Notes: generated from the letters alone by a model not told the origin. Counted from the stretch's first letter, positions 1 to 11,987 are shown. The stretch: DNA of 64,000 nucleotides from Bryoerythrophyllum caledonicum (GCA_963971425.1 OZ020518.1:15380990-15444989); one strand, 5' to 3'. Program-made: numbers and translations.

Positions 1-1
1 A

Positions 2-2304
2 TTGATGAAGCCAATAATTAGGCAACCACAGAGGTTCTATTCTGCCATCTACCTCTCGAGTTTGGTTTGGTTAGCACATCAAGTGGATCGTCAACAAACA
101 TCAACTCGATTGGAAGAAGAGAGGGTGGAACCAACCACTGTTCCGATGTATCAAGTAGAATCGGGACTGTCGACGAAGAAGAGGAAGCGGTCGAAATTGA
201 AGTTGGTGGAAGAATTACCTCCACCACCTCCTGGTCAGCAAAAGGGTAAGTTGAGACCTGATCAAATTAGACAAAATGTGATGGTTATTAAGCCACCCTC
301 TAATTCAGTTGATGAGGAGGAGCTGCCAACGTTAATACAAGAACAAAAGCTGCAGAAGGAGCTTCAACAGATACGACTGACTCTCCATCATACTCAACAT
401 CAATTGGAATAGTGTCTCGGGAACAGTCCACCTTTGGAGGAAGTTCAGCAATTGCAAACACAGTTGCAGAAGGAACGAGAGGAGGTCGCTCTGGGTCTTT
501 ATCTAGTTGATAAAGAGGAAGCAATGAGGAAGACGGTAGAACGTAATCTTCAAGAGGAACATGCAACCTGCTTAAATGTGCAGATGGAGCTGGTATCACA
601 AAAGCAAAAGAATACGATGCAACAACTTGAACCTGGACAGGAGATTCAAGATATGAAGGCTCAGCATGCTAAGGAGATGGACCGATTGAAGACGGCACAT
701 GCCAAGATGTTGTCAACAAAAATCAATGCGGAGGCAGATGTCGTTCATCTCAACATTGAAAAGAATTTGTTGATGCAAAACAATCACGAGTTGAGGCAAG
801 AACGAGATCGGTTGAATGGTCAAGTTGAACGATTGTAGAGGCAATTGTGGCAGCAAGATGCTAGCTCCACACCAACGTTTTCTTTTTTTCGAGTATACGA
901 AAATCAATGTACCTTGATGTTGCATCTACTAGATTACGATCGTGGACATCTATTAGATGAGCTAGCATTTGATGCTGCATGAAGATTTGCGACAAAGTAC
1001 GACAAGAAGAACTTGTTGTGGGAGATGCTACTCCGAGGCGATCTGGTGTTGATGCCCCTGCACAAGATGGTGAAATCGATTGGCCATGTAGGTACATGAG
1101 CACTTTTATACTACTTGGGATTGGAGAGGGAGTTGGATCACCAAAGATGTCAAGATCAACATTTGAAGGAGCAAAGGAGGATCATTGCTTCATCAAAAAT
1201 TTCAGTGGACGAGAGTTGTGGCTGAGTTAGAGGGTTTGGATTGTCTCATTTTTTGACGATCATTAGAAAGGACTTTGGGAGCAATTTTTGGATCATAAGA
1301 AGTTGTTGGAATCAGTGGTCGCAGCGCATGAACGGGAACAATGCGGACAGCAAGGCAAACTCAACAACAATCAATATGTTTATGGAGTGATACGTGGTGA
1401 GACAGAGATCAAGTCGATGCTCAATCAGTTTGAAAGTATGTTTTTGTTCCCTAATCAAGTAGGTATAGTGATCAATTTGATTGTGCCACCGGAGGTCTTT
1501 TGTCCGCCATTTAAACTGAAGATAAGGAACGTGGTGACAGGTTCCTATTGGAACCAGAAGTACCCTGGCCAATTTGACAATCTATTCAATCAGACAATGG
1601 ACATTCCATTACCCTCTTGGCGAGCTATCAACTAGATTGTGGAGGATTACGGTCTGTCAAGGACAAGGAACTTTCGTGGCCAAATGTGTATCAATCTCTG
1701 GTAGATAACACCACTACTAGCTGTCGTGGCCAGTATACATTTTTGTCCCTGTGAACGTGGATTAAAATGGGAACTGAATGCAACTATAGATTTGGTGGAG
1801 TACAATTGGTTGAAGATTCTAGGTCAATTTAATACGGCAGCTCATTGTGCCGAAGCATACAATTTTTTTTGTATGGAGCATAAAACTCACAGTGAACCGG
1901 TAGGTTTTCGGGGTGCCATTTGTGGTAATTTTTTGGTGAAGATGTGCGGTGAGCTTGGCATTGTGATTAATGAAAATCAGTATGATCTGACCAACCCTAG
2001 GTTCTACTAGGATGTAAAGTTGCCTTATCATCTATCTCGATGGAAACGAATGATTGAATTGATGGAGATGACACACTTTCTTTGCGGATCTATTGGATGT
2101 TTCGTGAACGAGTTCACAACCAACAAGACCGCTCTAAATAAGTGGCTCAAGCAGCAAGACTTGGAAGTAACAACACCATTCCGGAAAGATGAGCAAGTGA
2201 GGAAGGAGGTCAGTCATCTTAAAGCCATCAAATTGAACAGAGAGCAGCGCGACACCAACAACTTGCGTAACGTGGGGCGCAAATTCACGTACAAAAAACA
2301 GTGA
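2..2304 (+). pseudogene. unrecognised coiled-coil protein relic
   Basis: A series of open stretches on the plus strand, mostly in two frames, reads as one decayed protein. The first ~280 codons are proline/charged and then strongly coiled-coil (many QLQ, KE, HAKEMDRLK-type heptads). The later part (about 1288-2304) is globular, with a VFCPPFKLKIRNVVTGSYW block, a Cys-rich HFCPCERGLKWE block and a basic C-terminus. About seven interruptions are present and most are of one kind, which fits decay of methylated cytosines. I do not recognise the family. It could be a host gene relic or the gene of a mobile element; no capsid, polymerase, integrase or transposase motif was seen. The 5' end may lie outside the window. 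Confidence 0.45.
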
Positions 2305-3844
2305 ACTACGTAAACAAGATTTACTAACTTGTCTAAAGTCAAGTTACTAAAGTCAGGGGCAATGTAGCAATAATTTTTTCAAATTGATGTAGTTATCGAT
2401 GTTTCGGTGTACATAGGGTCTCTAAATCCACTTTAATTAGGTTTGGACATGTGAATGTGAATCAAATGGATATGTAAAGTAGTTTTGATAGTTAGGATAG
2501 GAAAATGCATGATTGTATAACTACCTAGGGCTATAAGATAAAGAATGAAGGAGAGAGGAATCACTACACACTTAGTTTTGAGCAATTTTATTTTACAATG
2601 TTAGTCATCATCTTTGCTTGAATCTACTTGATCATATTTTGTTGTCGATTATAGAGCTTCATTATTATATAGTGATAGTAGTTACATTGTGATACCTCAA
2701 ACTAGATTATTATATATGCAATATCAAATCGATGTGTGATCAACTGGATATGAGTCAGATTGTTGGATGGGTTTGTTTTCAATTGTGACATATCAACTGG
2801 ATTTACTAATGCATACGCTCTCATTACAATATCAAATAGAAGTCAGAGTTGTTATAGTGTGGTACGTTGAGTCACAGTTGGGAATGTTGGTTGGAAACCG
2901 TGGTTGTAGTATCTACTGGATAAGAGAAAGATCAAGTTGATAAGTGGAGTCCAAGAGAGGTTTGATGCTGAATGGGAGTTACAACCGTGACTATCCAATG
3001 AATTAGAGAAGTTAATTGTAGAGATGACGATCCTACAATAGCTATGACATAAATTTTTATCAACTCGATGTAATATGTGTGTTGCCAAGAGTGAGGTTAA
3101 CATACAATATTTAAATTATAGATAAGAAATACATAGTCAAAAGGAAATGTGAATGATTGATTTAATTTTGTTCTAATGGATACGTGTTTGGCCAACCACA
3201 TCTACTAGATGATTTACTAAATGGTTTGATATGCAAAAACAATAATCTAATTGAGGGTATTCTATTGATATGAGGTGTGCGCAACCTTCATCAAACAGAA
3301 CACTATAACTATGATTGGAATTCATTAAGTCTTTGCCTTTAGGAAGATCGGGATGTAAGTTGACTCATGGCAGTCTATGAATGGTAATCAATGCATTTAC
3401 ATACGCAAAATTTTCTCAATTGGAGATTGAGATCAGATTACAAGAAGTAACGATGGAGTAAAGAATAACCGAGAAAATTGCATGAGTTAAGTATCAAAAC
3501 CCTAAATTCAATTATGTAACACGACATAACACAATTCATAATATAGAATAAAATAAATGAATCTGCAATTGTGTAACTATCAATTTGATCACGGATACAT
3601 CAATTGGATACTAAAGATACTATCAAATTGATTGGACTTAGAGTGCTCCTCAACTGATAGTTAATTCCTTAAAGAACATACCTTGGTTTAATTCAATAAC
3701 AAACACAATTACTACCTTCATGTGACCTTAAGCTACTTATACACTAAACAAAAAGATCCATTCCCAATAAGAATTTTTTAGAGTTGAATTGCATGGGGTG
3801 TTTGTTTGATTTAATTGACGATAGAATTTTCTAAACTATTTTTT
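2305..3844. other. AT-rich non-coding stretch with recurring short words
   Basis: No convincing gene. The stretch repeats variants of a short word, CAACTGGAT / CAATTGGAT / CAACTCGAT, at irregular spacing. The same word occurs near position 75-110 in front of the coiled-coil relic, so this may be non-coding flank of the same element. Confidence 0.35.
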
Positions 3845-4079
3845 TGCAATTCCAAGGATAGTGTCCACACTGCTGCCATATTTGACACCATCCTGAGGGC
3901 TGAAAAATTGTTATTTACCATGAAATTTTAGAGACAAAATCTCCTTAATGTTGAGAACATGTGTACCAAATTCTAAGTCCAGGAGGTTCATACAAAAAAA
4001 GATATTCAAGATTTATCAACAAGTGGTAGGTGTTAGAAAAGTTTTACAACTGCCAACTTTGATACCTTTCCAAGGATTG
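3845..4079 (+). repeat. left terminal inverted repeat of the Tc1-like element
   Basis: About 235 bp that match the reverse complement of 5974-6207 with scattered substitutions and small indels. Shared blocks include AGTGTCCACACTGCTGCCA and GTTGAGAACATGTGTACCAA. Confidence 0.85.
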
Positions 4080-4430
4080 AAGAATCTTTTTTCCATGGAA
4101 TTTTTGGAGTGGAAACATCTTTATGTTAATCACACATGAGAAAAAATTCAAGTCGAGAAGACCTACAAAGAAAATGATATTCCAAATCTACCAACAAGTG
4201 TAGTTGTCAAAAACAATGGGAAAATCGTTTCACAATTTCCAGCTTTGACAGCCTCCCTAGGGTTGAGAATTTGTTATTTCAACATGGAATTCATTTCACA
4301 AGGTCATTGTTATGTTGAAAACATGTTTGAAAATTTTCAAGGCCAAAAGATACACACAAAAATCGTAATTTAAAATCTACCAACATGTGTTACTACAATA
4401 ACCAATTCAAGGACATGGTGAAAATGTTGA
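3881..4430 (+). repeat. three tandem subterminal units in the Tc1-like element
   Basis: The inverted-repeat sequence is reiterated in diverged form. Units start near 3881, 4058 and 4244 (spacing 177 and 186 bp). Each opens with TTTGAYA, then a CCAAGG/CCTAGGG-like block, a GAATTTGTTATTT-like block, TATGTTGAGAACATG and an ATCTACCAACAAGTG-like block. Only the left end shows the extra copies. Confidence 0.7.
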
Positions 4431-5003
4431 AATATCTTTAACACCTCATGCTTTGTCATTGAACTTATCCATATGACAGAGCGCCTAATCATAAATGCAT
4501 AAAAAAAAATTCAATATAATCCAAAATTTGTAGAAGTGTTGAGTTGTCACATCAAAAAGAAACCACTTCCATTGTACACGCATGACAAAGTCTCCCCCTC
4601 TAGATATCATTTGAATACTATTGTGTAAACTTAAGGGAATGTTGTGTCCGATTTGTGATCATTGAATGTTGGAGTAATGTTGAGAGCAAAGAGAAAGAGT
4701 GTGTTATGTGTAAGACATGGAGTGATGTGTTGCATGAGTGATGTGATCCATGAGTAATTTTGTCATGCTTGCTTATGCCTGTTGAGTGATGTGTATGTGG
4801 TTATGCCTGTTGCTTATGCCTGCTAACATAGATAATTCAGTAATGCATGCTTATGCCTATTGAATGATGTGTATGCCTAATGGACTGAGTGATGTGATTG
4901 AGTGACTCTTGTTGAGTGGCTGATTCTGTATGAAATTGTTAATGTTGTTAATGAGAGTTAAAGGTTTTGTGAGCTTAGTAAAAGTAAGTCCAACATATTT
5001 CAG

Positions 5004-6008
5004 ATGGCGATTTCAGATGAAATTTGTGGACGTAACAAAGGTATGAGTGAAGGAGAGAGTACTCAAGTTCAAATTGCAACCACTATTGGCGTTTTTGTTA
5101 GAACAATCAGAGGTTGAATTTTTTTTTTGAGAAGATGGAACTTATAAGTGCGAACCTTGTGATGGAAGTCATACTACAAAACTTAGTAATAGAGACGTGC
5201 GTAGTGTTTTGCGTTACTCAAAAAATAATCATCGCGCGTCAATATCAGAGATTGTCAAAATATACCCTACTCTAGTGTGTGGACGTACCATTCAAAGGCT
5301 CTTACATAGAAGTGACATTTTCAGTTGAATTGCAGAAAACCTTTTTTGATACCTCGTCACATATACCAAAGACTCGCTTTTGCTCGAAAGTACCGTGGAT
5401 GGAGCGCATGAGATTGAGAGCGTATTGTTTAGACAAATGAATCTACCTTTGAAATTGGGAAAAATTTGAGACAAGTTCATGTTTGGAGAACTATATATGA
5501 GCGTTATTCATCAAATTGTATAGTTCGTACATTTAAAAGTGGATGGACTTCCTTGATGATTTGGTACGCATTTGCCAGAGGGCAAAAGTTTGAACTTGTT
5601 TTAATGCTTAAACATCGATGTTCTGCAATGGATTTCGTAGAAGTGGTTTATAAAGGGGAATTATCTCATTTGAGGAGTAAAGATCCACATGCAGTGCTCA
5701 TGGAAGATGGCACACGCGTCCATCGCAACAAAATATGTGAAGAATGGAGACAAACGCGCCCTTTTGAAAAGCTCAATTGGCCTGCAAACTCTCCCGATTT
5801 CAATCCATTTGAGAACATGTGGAAGATTCTAAAAGATGCAATACAACATGACAATGTATGTCTTAGAAACATAGATGCGGTAAAGGTAGTTCTTGAAAGA
5901 GAGTGGAAGTCAGTTAGTGATACAAGGCTCCTTCAATCATGTCATTCTAAATTACAGGAATCTTTTTTTAAAAAATCCTTGGAAAGGTGTCAAAGTTGGC
6001 AGTTGTGA
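5004..6008 (+). pseudogene. Tc1-like DD34E transposase, broken
   Basis: The N-terminal helix-turn-helix region begins near 5004 and a second recognition segment (RASISEIVKIYP, then RTIQRLLHRSD) follows in another frame. The catalytic core includes KPFLIPRHIYQRLAFARKY and TNESTFEIGK, and then the longest open part (5466-6008) with MEDGTRVHRNK and WPANSPDFNPFENMWK. The second Asp and the Glu are 34 residues apart. The first catalytic Asp, expected in TDES, reads Asn, and several stops and frame changes interrupt the N-terminal half. It therefore cannot encode an active enzyme. Confidence 0.85.
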
Positions 6009-6207
6009 AACTTTTCTTACACCTACCCCTTGTTGATAAATCTTGTATATCTTTTTTTGTATGAACCTTCTAGCCTTGAAATTTGGTACACATGTTCTCA
6101 ACATAAAGATGATTTTGTGTCTAAACTTTCATGGTAAAATAACAAATTCTCAGCCTTGAGAGGGTGTCAAAGTTGGCAGCAGTGTGGACACTATCCTTGG
6201 AATTGCA
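5974..6207 (-). repeat. right terminal inverted repeat of the Tc1-like element
   Basis: Mate of 3845-4079. It begins inside the 3' end of the transposase frame, so the last dozen codons and the stop are encoded by the inverted repeat itself. Confidence 0.85.
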
Positions 6208-6807
6208 CAAGGCGCCAATTTGGGTGTCACTCCATTATACAACCAAGAATGAATGCCTTTTCAAGCCCCACTCCCCTTTGATGACACTTCGTGTCACAAA
6301 ATCTGTTAATATATAGATTCTCTAGTTTAGACTTTTTCATTAAATATTTCTCCACTTAATTTGGCATGCATTTTTCTAATTAATAAACGCCGAACTAGAG
6401 GTTCACCTGTGATAGATTGAGTGGTGGAATGAACAAACACTTTATTCATGCCAACCAACTTTCAAAGGAGACCATAGTTCTTCTTGTGACCTTTTTCCCA
6501 CCGTCATCCTCCATTACCCTTTCATATGTTCGTTTGCCATTAATTCATCCATTTTTTTCTGTTTTAATCCCTATCTATTTTCTCCCTTGCGATCACTGCA
6601 TAATACTTCATATTCTCCTACAATGACTATACTGTCGAAGACAATTCCACTTATATTTCGATGCAGATTGAAACGTGAATTAGGGGGATCCAGAAATTGT
6701 TTGAGTGTGAGTTGAAGTGTGTTCGTTGGTTCCTATCTGATTAGATTCCACAATATTTTAGCACAAGAGTTTTATATTGGTTTCCCTGCAATGTTTCCCT
6801 AAGACTC
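6208..6807. other. non-coding stretch, nothing recognised
   Basis: AT-rich sequence between the Tc1-like element and the first MITE. A 69-codon open frame starting near 6417 has no family resemblance I can name and is treated as chance. Confidence 0.4.
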
Positions 6808-6810
6808 TCA

Positions 6811-7358
6811 GGGCCGCTTCACACTATGCCCAAGTCGAGTGACCGTCCGTCATAATGAGTGGCCAAACTTTTCTGCCAAAAAAATACATTAAATTATATA
6901 GATTGAAGGTTTGGCCGGTCGTGGTGTGAAGCCCCAAAGGCAAAGTCCAAAGTCCAAACCCCATATCATTACACCAAAAACAAATTAGCCCAAAAAAATC
7001 AGCCAAAAAAAACCAGCCAATAAAAATCAGCCTTAAAAAATCAGCCAAAAAAACAGCCAAAAAAATTTGGCCTCTTTCATCTAATGATCCAGATCTTGTC
7101 AGTTTTTGATTATTTTATTCAAAAAATCAACGGACTCTCGATTGTAGTTTGGATCCACTATAATGGACGACCTAAGTTTTGCTCAAGAGGCCGTCGCTTT
7201 GGCGCCAAAACAACCCAAAAGTGTTGCCATGTAGGACGACGGCCTTTGGAGTTTGGGCACAAGTGTGAAGGCCCAAAGTCCGGACTTTGGCCATTCTAGC
7301 AATCTCATTGGTGGAAATCGACGGCCACTCAACTTGGCCACCAAGTGTGAAGCGGCCC
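6811..7358 (+). mobile_element. Tourist-like MITE, copy 1
   Basis: 548 bp with ends GGGCCGCTTCACACT and AGTGTGAAGCGGCCC, inverted similarity running inward for about 40 bp, and a 3-bp TCA duplication on both sides (6808-6810, 7359-7361). The GGGCC end and 3-bp target duplication fit the PIF/Harbinger group. Its middle holds a short tandem array of ATCAGCCAAAAAA-type units at 6985-7060 that is longer than in the other two copies. Confidence 0.85.
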
Positions 7359-7428
7359 TCACTTCTCCCACCAAACCTAAAAGCTAGCCACCTATCAAAA
7401 CTTTCCTTCTACAAACAAGTGATGAAGC

Positions 7429-8354
7429 TTAACCCGTAAGGTATTGTGACAGTGTCACACCAAAAACACTTCAAAATTGTTGGATTCTAGTGCAATGAAA
7501 CAAAAACTTCAATTTCTAGTTTTGACCGTAGGAACTCAAAAACAACTTATTAAGAAACATACTCAAAAAAACTTTACAAACTTTGACTGTACGGATTGAG
7601 ATATTATAGATTTAAAAGTCAATTAAAAGGTTCATTTTCTTCCTTGCGTTCCGTGGATCAGTAGATTTTGACTTCACTTGGTGTCAAGCTTTTGCACTAT
7701 ACAAGGTCTAAATCCATGACCATTGTGTTGAGCATGATGTTAGTTCCTTATACACCAAATTTTAGGGGTAGAGGAGGGGTGTAGCATATTCAAAACAATT
7801 GTGCAAAGAGTGGAGGTTCAAAAATTGCCAATACACGTTTTATTATTTTCTGAACTTAATATGTTTTAGATTGATAATCCAAATGGTCAATAAGAAGATT
7901 TACAGTACATGTTGTTGTGGAACAAAAAAAAAGGCAAAAATATGAAGATCTCTAAGTTTTAATGGAAAAGAAGAAGCTTTTTTAGTACCTTGCACGACAA
8001 TGTGTGACAATGTTTGACTTGGGTTGATATGCTATTTTCACTATAGACAAGAATTTTTTGTGACAATATGAAGGGAAAAAATATTACTTGCTGGTATTGA
8101 AAATCTCACATTCAATAGAGTGTCCTAGCAAAAGCTTTTGGAGGTGCCCGAAGTGTCCACTCTCCCCATTTGAAATTCAAAACCCTATAACTTTTCATTA
8201 TATGTCGGATTTAGGAAAAAATTGTTCTTCCACTGAGGTCTTAGCAATGTCCTACAATAAAAATTTCAAAGTGGAGTGTTAATAATTGACACCATAGGAA
8301 CCTGACTCAACTTTCAAAAAGCCCATTTTTGACACTTGGTCCTATAGGGGTTAA
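7429..8354 (+). mobile_element. TTAA-flanked non-autonomous element, copy A
   Basis: 926 bp including TTAA at both edges. The left end reads TTAACCCGTAAGG and the right end reads CCTATAGGGGTTAA, so the termini are inverted CCC(G/C)TA. Its interior matches the copy at 16332-17077 in inverse orientation over most of its length (for example the ACAAGGTCTAAAT, GAGGGGTGTAGCATAT and TTGGTACCTTGC-like blocks) and partly matches 12682-13497. No protein-coding frame is credible. Confidence 0.7.
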
Positions 8355-8870
8355 GTAGGTGGTATTGTGCACAAATCAAGGTACTGTCAAAGATAATTGC
8401 AGCTTTGGTGTTTCTGGCATAGCAACTCAAACAAATTCAAAGACATGGTTCGTACTGTATAAAATCCTAGATGTCATTTCAATTTTCGTGATGTGTGGGA
8501 GGGAAATAGAGGAAGAGTAGGAGAAACTTAGAAAAATCCTACTTGACACATGTTGAACAAGGAGTACTAAGTTTGCAGCTGGAAATTCATGTTGAATTGA
8601 ATCAAAACACAAGGGATACATTATAAAGACACATTCAACTCATACATACAGGAAGGCTGTCCACATGAGACGAAGGTGGCTTAATGGCTACGAAACAACG
8701 CTTCTATTTCCATTTTGGGGACCTGCTCCAAACACCAATATTGTGCAAATAGTCTGCAGCTTCAAGGTTTCGGAAAGGACTTCAAAGTTCATCTACGGAA
8801 TGCAGAACAAAACCCTGAACAGTCAGAATGCTTCAAGACATCGTTCTCATTAGGACGTGCATAAACATAT
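8355..8870. other. non-coding stretch, nothing recognised
   Basis: No gene or repeat identified. The right-hand part may contain the distal 3' flank of the minus-strand DUF1677 gene; a reverse-complement AATAAA lies near 8874-8879. Confidence 0.35.
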
Positions 8871-9482
8871 GCATTTATTAACGCTGGTATCGAAGGAGAG
8901 AATCATCTACTTTGAAATACAATCATGTTTGGTGAGGCCGCTGATATCAGCGGACGCAAAAGACGTCGCTGTTGTCAAGTTGCTGTGTGTCATCAAGCAA
9001 GCAGGGAGGGGATTTAAGCTACACTTTACAGGCTCTCTAAGCTTGAGGAAAATTATCAGCCTATGGACTCAAATCTTCTCTACACTGTGTTTTTGGTATC
9101 AATTGAATGTCCGAACCTCTTGTAAGTCGAAACAGTGTTAGTCTACAAGTGTGTGTCAGCTCCGGAAGCAGCTTGACTAAACTACAGAGGCTATGGTTGC
9201 CAGGCACACAACTTGTGTGAGCCTCACGGTGACATTCTTAGCGAGGCTTCCAAACAATGAGAAGACACCTACCTGAATGTAGCCAACAGAACGTCATTTG
9301 CAGCTTCTGAAGCCACAAGAATAACGATTCTTCAGAGTAGTTGATGTTACGCCTTCCTCGTGAATCTCCTCCGAGCCGTGGGGCGAATGAACCTCACATC
9401 AGGCAAATTTTCTTCATGTGAGGGGTGTTTTCAAGGTAAGGTCGTAAAGCTCATGCTGTCTGTGAAGAGATGGGTGTGTGTT

Positions 9483-10076
9483 TCATGGCAAGCTGTTGCG
9501 TCCGCCGCGGCTGCTGAAGGTTTCGCTGCGAGACAGGCCCGCGCGCTGCCAGAGCTGGCCTTTGGGTTTAGTAGGAGCACCGAGCTCGATGCTGCGGCGG
9601 AGGATCTGCCGCATCGCTTGCGCCAGATCCTTGGCCGGGTCCTGGCGCGTGAACGTGTTGAACTTGAAGCAGATTTTCATGTGCGCGGCGAGCGCGTCTT
9701 CCATGGAGGTATGAGGGCCCATCTGCATGCGCTCCTCCTTCACAGCTTCCCCACACAGCCCGCACACGAGCTTCCCGCAGAAGGTGGCCTTCATGCGCGC
9801 GACGTACGCGGGCGTGCACTCCTCCGTGAGCCCGCAGCACTCGCACTTGGCCAGGTACTCCTGCTCCTCCTCGGGCTCCTCCTTCACGGCGGGCACCGTG
9901 AACGTGAACTTGGACAAACTCTCCACGATCTCCGCGATGTCAGCGTGGTCTCGCGGCTGCGGCGCCTGCCGCAGATGGTGCTCCTTGAAGCTCTGCGACT
10001 TGACGAAACTCTTCTTCGGCCGCACGAACGTGCACACCGGGCTCATTGGCATGAGCTCTACCTGGGCGGTCCCCAT
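9483..10076 (-). CDS. DUF1677 family protein
   Basis: Intronless frame of 197 aa. The start is the ATG at 10076 (MGTAQVELMPMSP); longer readings would need a non-ATG start. The conserved core is Cys-rich: CECCGLTEEC at about residues 78-87, FCGKLVCGLCGEAVKEER at about 99-116, and a HMKIC block near 132-136, in the order and spacing of the plant DUF1677 family, where the Cys/His set probably binds metal. The molecular role of the family is not established as far as I know. The N-terminal third is basic and low in order; the acidic EEPEEEQE run precedes the core. The gene stands alone, is GC-richer than its surroundings, and its 3' flank runs toward a possible polyadenylation signal near 8875. 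All key Cys are present, so it looks functional. Confidence 0.85.
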   Translation of the reverse strand: MGTAQVELMPMSPVCTFVRPKKSFVKSQSFKEHHLRQAPQPRDHADIAEIVESLSKFTFTVPAVKEEPEEEQEYLAKCECCGLTEECTPAYVARMKATFCGKLVCGLCGEAVKEERMQMGPHTSMEDALAAHMKICFKFNTFTRQDPAKDLAQAMRQILRRSIELGAPTKPKGQLWQRAGLSRSETFSSRGGRNSLP

Positions 10077-11170
10077 AACGACGTTCCGTGACGGAAGCCT
10101 CAACTGTCTCAGAGGAGATGCCTCGGCGTCTCCTGTGCGGCGCGACTTAAAGGTAGCTATCTCTCCCTCCTTGATAATTCACTGCCAAACAACACACAGA
10201 AGAAAAACGCTCAACCCCTCAACTCCAGATAGCAAACAAAAACTCAGCCTCGACTCCATGAAACAAAAACCTGTCCCTCCACTCACTCCTACCCCAACTG
10301 CATAGAAACTGCACCCTTCACCTCCAAATAACCAGTCTCGACTCCATGAAACGAAAACCTCTACCTCAACTCCATAGAACTAAACCTCAGTCACAACCCC
10401 ATAGAACTCTCAGACTAAGCTCCACACAAACCCGAAACCCAACGCAACCAGTGACGAAACTTACAAGTGAAGTCTTTGTTCAGAACTGCCTGATAGACAC
10501 CGTGACAACACGCGAGAGGTCTGGTCCGAAATTACACAAGACCGCCTACGACTCTCTCTAAGCCGTGTGTCTGTCGGTGCTGCACCTCCCCCTCCATCAC
10601 CGACTCGTCCCTGCACGCAACCCATATTGACCACGACAGTGAGCCTCCCCATGCAAAAGTCACACCAGGGTCGCACGAGAACTAGAGCTAGCCTCACTGA
10701 ATCTCATCCTGAACCAGTAAAACTCATGAAAATTCTCGAAAACACATACCAGTCGGCGAGTGCGCGCAACCACCGAGCTGGTTGCAGCAGGAGGTGCAGC
10801 AGCAGCAGCAGCTAGACTGGCGAGGGTGGTGCCGTTCGGGGGCATCACATGGGCGCGCCAGAACGCGAGCTAAACCTGGCGAGGTTGCCGAGCCGCAGGA
10901 ATTGCTGGCGCGGTGGGCCACCATGGCAGGACTGTGGTGTTCGATCTGGACGGCGCGATCAGGGCGCTGGTTGCCCGGAGCTGGGATGCTTTTCGCCGGA
11001 GATCAGGCCCAGGGGCGGCTAAATTTGAGCGTCGCTTCGTACACACGGCGCCCGATTTCCGACGTGGCCGACTGGAACCACTTCCCACCACAATCTCCCA
11101 ACTTCCCTCCCCACGAAATTTGAAGGCCAACTTACTACTGTTCCTGAGGTTTGAATTCAGCAGCTTCATT
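10077..11170 (-). promoter_or_regulatory. upstream leader/promoter region of the DUF1677 gene
   Basis: GC-rich sequence upstream of the minus-strand start, ending at a MITE. It includes decayed tandem repeats at about 10245-10430 with the recurring word CTCCATGAAAC / CTCCATAGAAC, and a CAG-type microsatellite at 10784-10813. A possible 5' donor, CTGGTATGTG on the minus strand near 10750, suggests an intron in the leader, but I cannot fix its acceptor. Open frames here are short and have no recognised match. Confidence 0.4.
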
Positions 11171-11176
11171 TACTCA

Positions 11177-11689
11177 GGGCCGCTTCACACTATGCCCAAG
11201 TTGAGTGACCGTCCATGAAAATGAGTGGCCAAACTATGGCGAGAGGCCAAACTTTTTTGCCCAAAAAAAACATTAAATAGTATAGATTGAAGGTTTGGCC
11301 GGTTGTGGTGTGAAAGCCCCAAAGGCCAAGTTCAAAGTCCAAACCCCATATCATTTACACCACAAAAAAAATCAGCCAAAAAAATTACCCCAGAAAATTC
11401 GGCCTCTATCATCTAACGGTCTAGATCTTGTCAGTTTTTTATTATTTTATTAAAAATTTCGACAAACTCTCGATTGTAATTTGGGTTTGCTATAATGGGC
11501 GATCCAAGTTTTGCTGAAGAGGCCGTCACTTTGGCGCCAAAACAACCCAAAAGTGTTGCCATGTAGGACGATGGCCTTTGGAGTTTGGACACAAGTGTGA
11601 AGGCCCAAAGTCCAGACTTTGGCATTCTAGCAATCTCATTTGTGGAAATTGACGGCCACTCGACTTGGCCACCAAGTGTGAAGTGGCCC
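11177..11689 (+). mobile_element. Tourist-like MITE, copy 2
   Basis: 513 bp, same family and orientation as 6811-7358. Ends are GGGCCGCTTCACACT and AGTGTGAAGTGGCCC, with one substitution in the right end. The 3-bp TCA duplication is intact (11174-11176, 11690-11692). The internal ATCAGCC array is nearly absent. Confidence 0.85.
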
Positions 11690-11725
11690 TCACTCACCTC
11701 ATGTGAAGGAGGCCACTGAGAATTA

Positions 11726-11987
11726 GAGAATTGACCCCCTCGCTCATCCTTACCCAAGGTGGGCCTTGTCTTTAGTGCATGGGTTCATTTTTCTGGCCCT
11801 CTTATTTAGGGGGTTCCAGAGGCTTTTTTTGGATTTTTTTGGACAAATTTGAAGCCTATGGCCATTGTTTATCCTAGAGAATCGTCTCTTGCTATAAATA
11901 GGTCCCCATCCAAAAAAATAGGGGCCAGGTTTGGCCCCACCACCTCGTGGCCCCCTCGGGTAAGGATGAGCGAGGGGGTCAATTCTC
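11726..11987. mobile_element. short MITE with 30-bp perfect inverted repeats
   Basis: 262 bp whose ends are perfect inverted copies over 30 bases (11726-11755 and 11958-11987), beginning GAGAATTGACCCCCTCGC. The interior is GC-mixed and non-coding, with its own minor self-complementarity. No target duplication is obvious, so the superfamily is open. Confidence 0.75.

Larger units (their letters stand above)
3845..6207 (+). mobile_element. Tc1/mariner-type DNA transposon, decayed
   Basis: The element is 2.36 kb long and bounded by long inverted repeats that begin TGCAATTCCAAGGATAGTG on both sides. Between them is a broken transposase with the DD34E signature of the Tc1/IS630 side of the superfamily. 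The right inverted repeat overlaps the last codons of the transposase. No clean TA target duplication is visible at the outer edges, so the true ends may be a few bases off or eroded. Plant mariner-like elements are usually DD39D, so DD34E is less expected here. Confidence 0.8.

Noticed and set aside
6417-6626. 69-codon plus-strand frame
   Set aside because: Hydrophobic but without signal-peptide logic, homologue or gene context.
9360-10091. 243-codon plus-strand open frame
   Set aside because: Antisense shadow of the GC-rich DUF1677 gene, which has a conserved Cys pattern on the other strand.
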